Positions 63,501 to 64,000 of a DNA stretch of 64,000 nucleotides are shown here, piece by piece. Numbering within the stretch: position 1 is the first letter of the stretch; each line of letters opens with the position of its first letter. This DNA is from Paenibacillus sp. FSL R5-0766. Lineage in GTDB: Bacteria; Bacillota; Bacilli; Paenibacillales; Paenibacillaceae. The position numbers and the translations under genes are program-made. The stretch lies in NCBI RefSeq assembly GCF_037971845.1, contig NZ_CP150227.1:5952001-6016000 (forward strand), given 5' to 3'. A model generated the notes under the pieces. The model was given only the letters and a program-made list of their open reading frames with translations. It ran no database searches and was not told the DNA's origin.

Positions 63501-64000
63501 CGTTCCTGTGCCTGAGACGATTGACGTCTGGTTCGCTCACGTTCTTCCGCCCCCATTCGCTCGGCTCCTGTAGGCTTAGGAGCGGGAGCACCAGTATAGA
63601 CTCCCTCTTGTGTCTTCAATTGGGTCCACGGTTGTTCCAACAGGTGAATCAGTTGAGCCGTGTCTTCCACAAGCAGGGACAGACGATGTTCATAATGCCC
63701 ACGACCTGTAGCTGCCGTATAACAGACATTCGCAACAGGAACTTCACGATTCTCCTTCAGGAAACGCTCATACCGCTGGAGCAATCGAATAAGCGCTTCT
63801 TCCGTCTGAGCCGAACACACAAACAGCTGCTTGCCTAAAGCCTGATCCTCTCCTGGATCTTGAGCAGTAACGGCTGGAGCTTCCTCAAGCACGACATGAC
63901 AGTTGGTTCCGCTGAATCCAAAAGCACTGACACCACATCTGCGCGGGACTCCTTCTTCCGCTTCCCAGGGTCGGAGTTGTGTATTCACATACACTGGCGT
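57569..64000 (-). CDS. Trans-AT PKS, N-terminally cut by window edge: (KS)-KR-ACP-KS-KR-ACP
   Basis: Reading frame open to base 64000; 2143 residues are visible and the true N terminus lies outside. Order from the edge: end of a KS (GTNCHVVLEEAP), linker ending LPTYPFEPSRCW, KR (TGGTSGIG near 483; LFSSGISVIGEIGQGDY), ACP (DLGGNSIML, near 804), full KS (about 870-1297; Cys in IDTACSASLVA, His in ETHGTATKLGDP and NIGHLFEAAG), linker ending LPLYPYDNTRCW, KR (TGGTGGIG near 1747; YSSIASVFSAPGQADY), ACP (EMGADSIVLI, near 2068), and a docking-like tail VIDQMESGDVTLQQALNNL. KR motifs read HGAG where HAAG is common. There are no AT, DH or ER domains. It is the most upstream visible gene of the operon; the loading module and promoter must lie beyond the right edge. 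Confidence 0.93.
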   Translation of the reverse strand, partial: TPVYVNTQLRPWEAEEGVPRRCGVSAFGFSGTNCHVVLEEAPAVTAQDPGEDQALGKQLFVCSAQTEEALIRLLQRYERFLKENREVPVANVCYTAATGRGHYEHRLSLLVEDTAQLIHLLEQPWTQLKTQEGVYTGAPAPKPTGAERMGAEERERTRRQSSQAQERIKELASSPLVWDESALRELALLYAEGATMDWGQLYQRRQVRKLSLPTYPFEPSRCWIDIQDPTAVSLKDYFHTVRWIEDNGDTTLHTSVPSSSGTVMMIGNGTELEQELSAELEGECKRVVHVRPGNQFRQISENQYEVGGAAPAAYTELLNMFTDGEITEIIYLSMMGNSLYPEDLAAIEARQQEAFYSPVYLIQALMSKGFAEEIHLNLIAEYAGQVTGREERITPHNALLMGLGKVIQQEYGHIRSKFIDVDQSISAKDILKERHINGEAYAVSYREGQRYTETFTEMDLNEHESVPFKVRPGGLYLVTGGTSGIGLEAARFLASSEQVKLAIVGRTLLPAKEEWEDILEAGQDSRGPKMQGILELEALGATVHYYNADLADVVGMTEVIQDITHRYGNIHGVIHGAGIPGDGFIYRKSDDEFETILGPKVKGTWILEKLTRDQDMDFMVLFSSGISVIGEIGQGDYTAANCYLDSFAAWRTGQGRRTLSIDWVSWKETGMSVEFGINVDGMFKTIPTTDGIAAMEAAMSRRLSRVFIGAMNYGSKHLAALGQFPFRLSDKLEAGVKRSREIADQGASNRSNRTVPQEKHTGPVDLSGNEGGLYSETEQQVARIYSEILGYQEINIYDNFFDLGGNSIMLIRMHERLNEEFPGKVKIAHLFAHTSIHKLALHVNQGNGTAVKAKAAAPLEQKKPIVEQDEAIAIIGIAAEMPMADTAEQYWDNILNGVDCTTDFPEGRKKDMDAYHQWMNAKLGADKEVQYLQGAFLDDIDQFDYKYFRLSPKEAGLTDPIQRLFMKTSWHAVEDAGYGGRIEGTNTGVYMGFASSLNDSYLKMICDLDPYQYPMSIVGNITAMMPTRIAYPLDLKGPTMVIDTACSASLVATHLACRAIRNGDCEMAIVAGARISLSPLDHDYLKVGIESSDGLTKPFDQEADGSGLGEGGAAVVLKSLSKAIADKDNIYAVIKGSAINQDGASIGITAPNPEAQTDVIVKAWQDAGIDPSTIGYVETHGTATKLGDPIEMDGLTTALRRYTDKHQFVAIGSVKSNIGHLFEAAGVGSLVKAAMALKHRVLPPTLHFDKPNSSISFQDSPLYVNTKSRPWDGNGEPLRCGVSAFGFSGTNCHLVLEEPPVIQERKITRDVEVFTLSAKSRKSLLALVDNYIRFISERQQELSLKNICYTANTGRWHHVYRIAFGVTDTSDLLMKLRLLATSGLESTGEHQLYYGVHKVITEKIEGKDHELTGQEKSILKQEGRDCLSRYMESSDPGLLHELCRLYTTGSDVDWSLMYREEEIRKISLPLYPYDNTRCWVDLPEQSSVYAQASTRSVPQAYELVWQQKEIAKEVSDQPIEASHGTTLVLLDGSDYAAEIAARMEQSGMQVYTVLQADVLQSDPNSRNLEQVEVYQRVLQQAGLDRLSRVVYLNGVGSDEHAASVSSDMESLETVLDERVYGFFRFIRALLSSSLSQPMELVLVSREVNCITGTERIKPHLASAFGMGRVVGKENIQVHCRCIDMDEDSSLEQLLQEIGTTSSYYEVAYRNGTRYVQEFRALNESAPAEDAFIFDNDGVYIITGGTGGIGLETARYLASDAPVNLALISRTPIPAREEWDAIVAEQSRFKVIHQITVIRELESRGHQVSCHAADVSDLDAMRVVLDQLRATFGKIKGVVHGAGVGSSEMITSRSQAGFTEVFSPKVHGTWVLDQLTEQDHLDFMVLYSSIASVFSAPGQADYIAANAYLDAYADYRSMMGKRTLTVQWSTWKETGMSAEHGFAVDTLFKAMPTEQAMNQLSLVMRQSSVRRVLIGQIHYEGQLISALAKSPFDLSSAIRVQLDQRMKQMANKRLRVSPSEERDGEVVLTGKSDASYTPTEKALASICRTMLGFHEINVGDSFFEMGADSIVLIQVQARIDQQFPGLTKVTDLFANSNISRLARFMDEKATSKPQDMEQDLKRVIDQMESGDVTLQQALNNLINL

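Noticed and set aside
1..64000. CRISPR arrays, tRNA/rRNA genes, prophage or IS transposase genes
   Set aside because: No regularly spaced repeats, no tRNA-like or rRNA-like stretch and no transposase, integrase or phage structural gene was seen on either strand.

Overview
The window looks like chromosome from a Gram-positive spore-former, most likely Paenibacillus. The signs are strong AGGAGG ribosome sites, a Spo0E-type phosphatase, sugar importers paired with YesMN-type two-component systems, several secreted proteins with copper-amine-oxidase-like stalk domains, WXG100/DUF4176 (type VII secretion) genes and a very large PKS/NRPS locus. This placement is inference from gene content; no 16S or other marker gene is present.

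Layout. 1-2540: end of a sugar-uptake locus (binding lipoprotein cut by the left edge, with its LacI-type regulator and a very clean promoter/operator region). 2564-7143: YtkA-like lipoprotein, DsbB/BdbC-like thiol oxidase, two repeat-containing secreted stalk proteins and a small membrane protein. 7333-10532: an orphan type VII secretion island (WXG100 protein, DUF4176 protein, polytopic membrane protein, WXG/LXG-like effector with a glycine-rich membrane-seeking C terminus, accessory protein). 10722-16302: secreted stalk protein, divergent SUMF1-like protein, DUF6138-like protein, DUF7662-like protein. 16316-16507: MITE-like inverted-repeat element. 16631-24003: complete sugar importer (binding lipoprotein, response regulator, histidine kinase, two permeases). 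24048-24239: Spo0E-like phosphatase. 24487-27527: WYL regulator with two paralogous C39/BtrH-fold proteins that lack the expected catalytic Cys. 27611-29946: zinc-ribbon protein, MITE-like element, ArsR regulator and divergent MFS exporter.

30029-64000 (minus strand, read right to left): a biosynthetic operon of more than 34 kb that runs off the right edge. It encodes at least five KS-KR-ACP modules with no cis acyltransferase, dehydratase or enoylreductase, ending in a condensation domain; an FkbH/FkbI/FkbJ/FkbK-type set for an ACP-bound hydroxymalonyl extender, without the O-methyltransferase needed for methoxymalonyl; a trans-acting acyltransferase; an NRPS (half C domain, A domain with a lysine-like code, PCP) fused to a BtrH-like domain; a free ACP; a one-pass HlyD-like protein; two ABC exporter half-transporters; a jelly-roll-like protein; and a stand-alone BtrH-like protein. 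The reading is a trans-AT PKS making a polyhydroxylated chain, joined to a basic amino acid by the C domain and perhaps transferred onto an amine by the BtrH-like domain. I recognise parts of zwittermicin and butirosin logic but not this whole arrangement. It is the best candidate for an undescribed system here.
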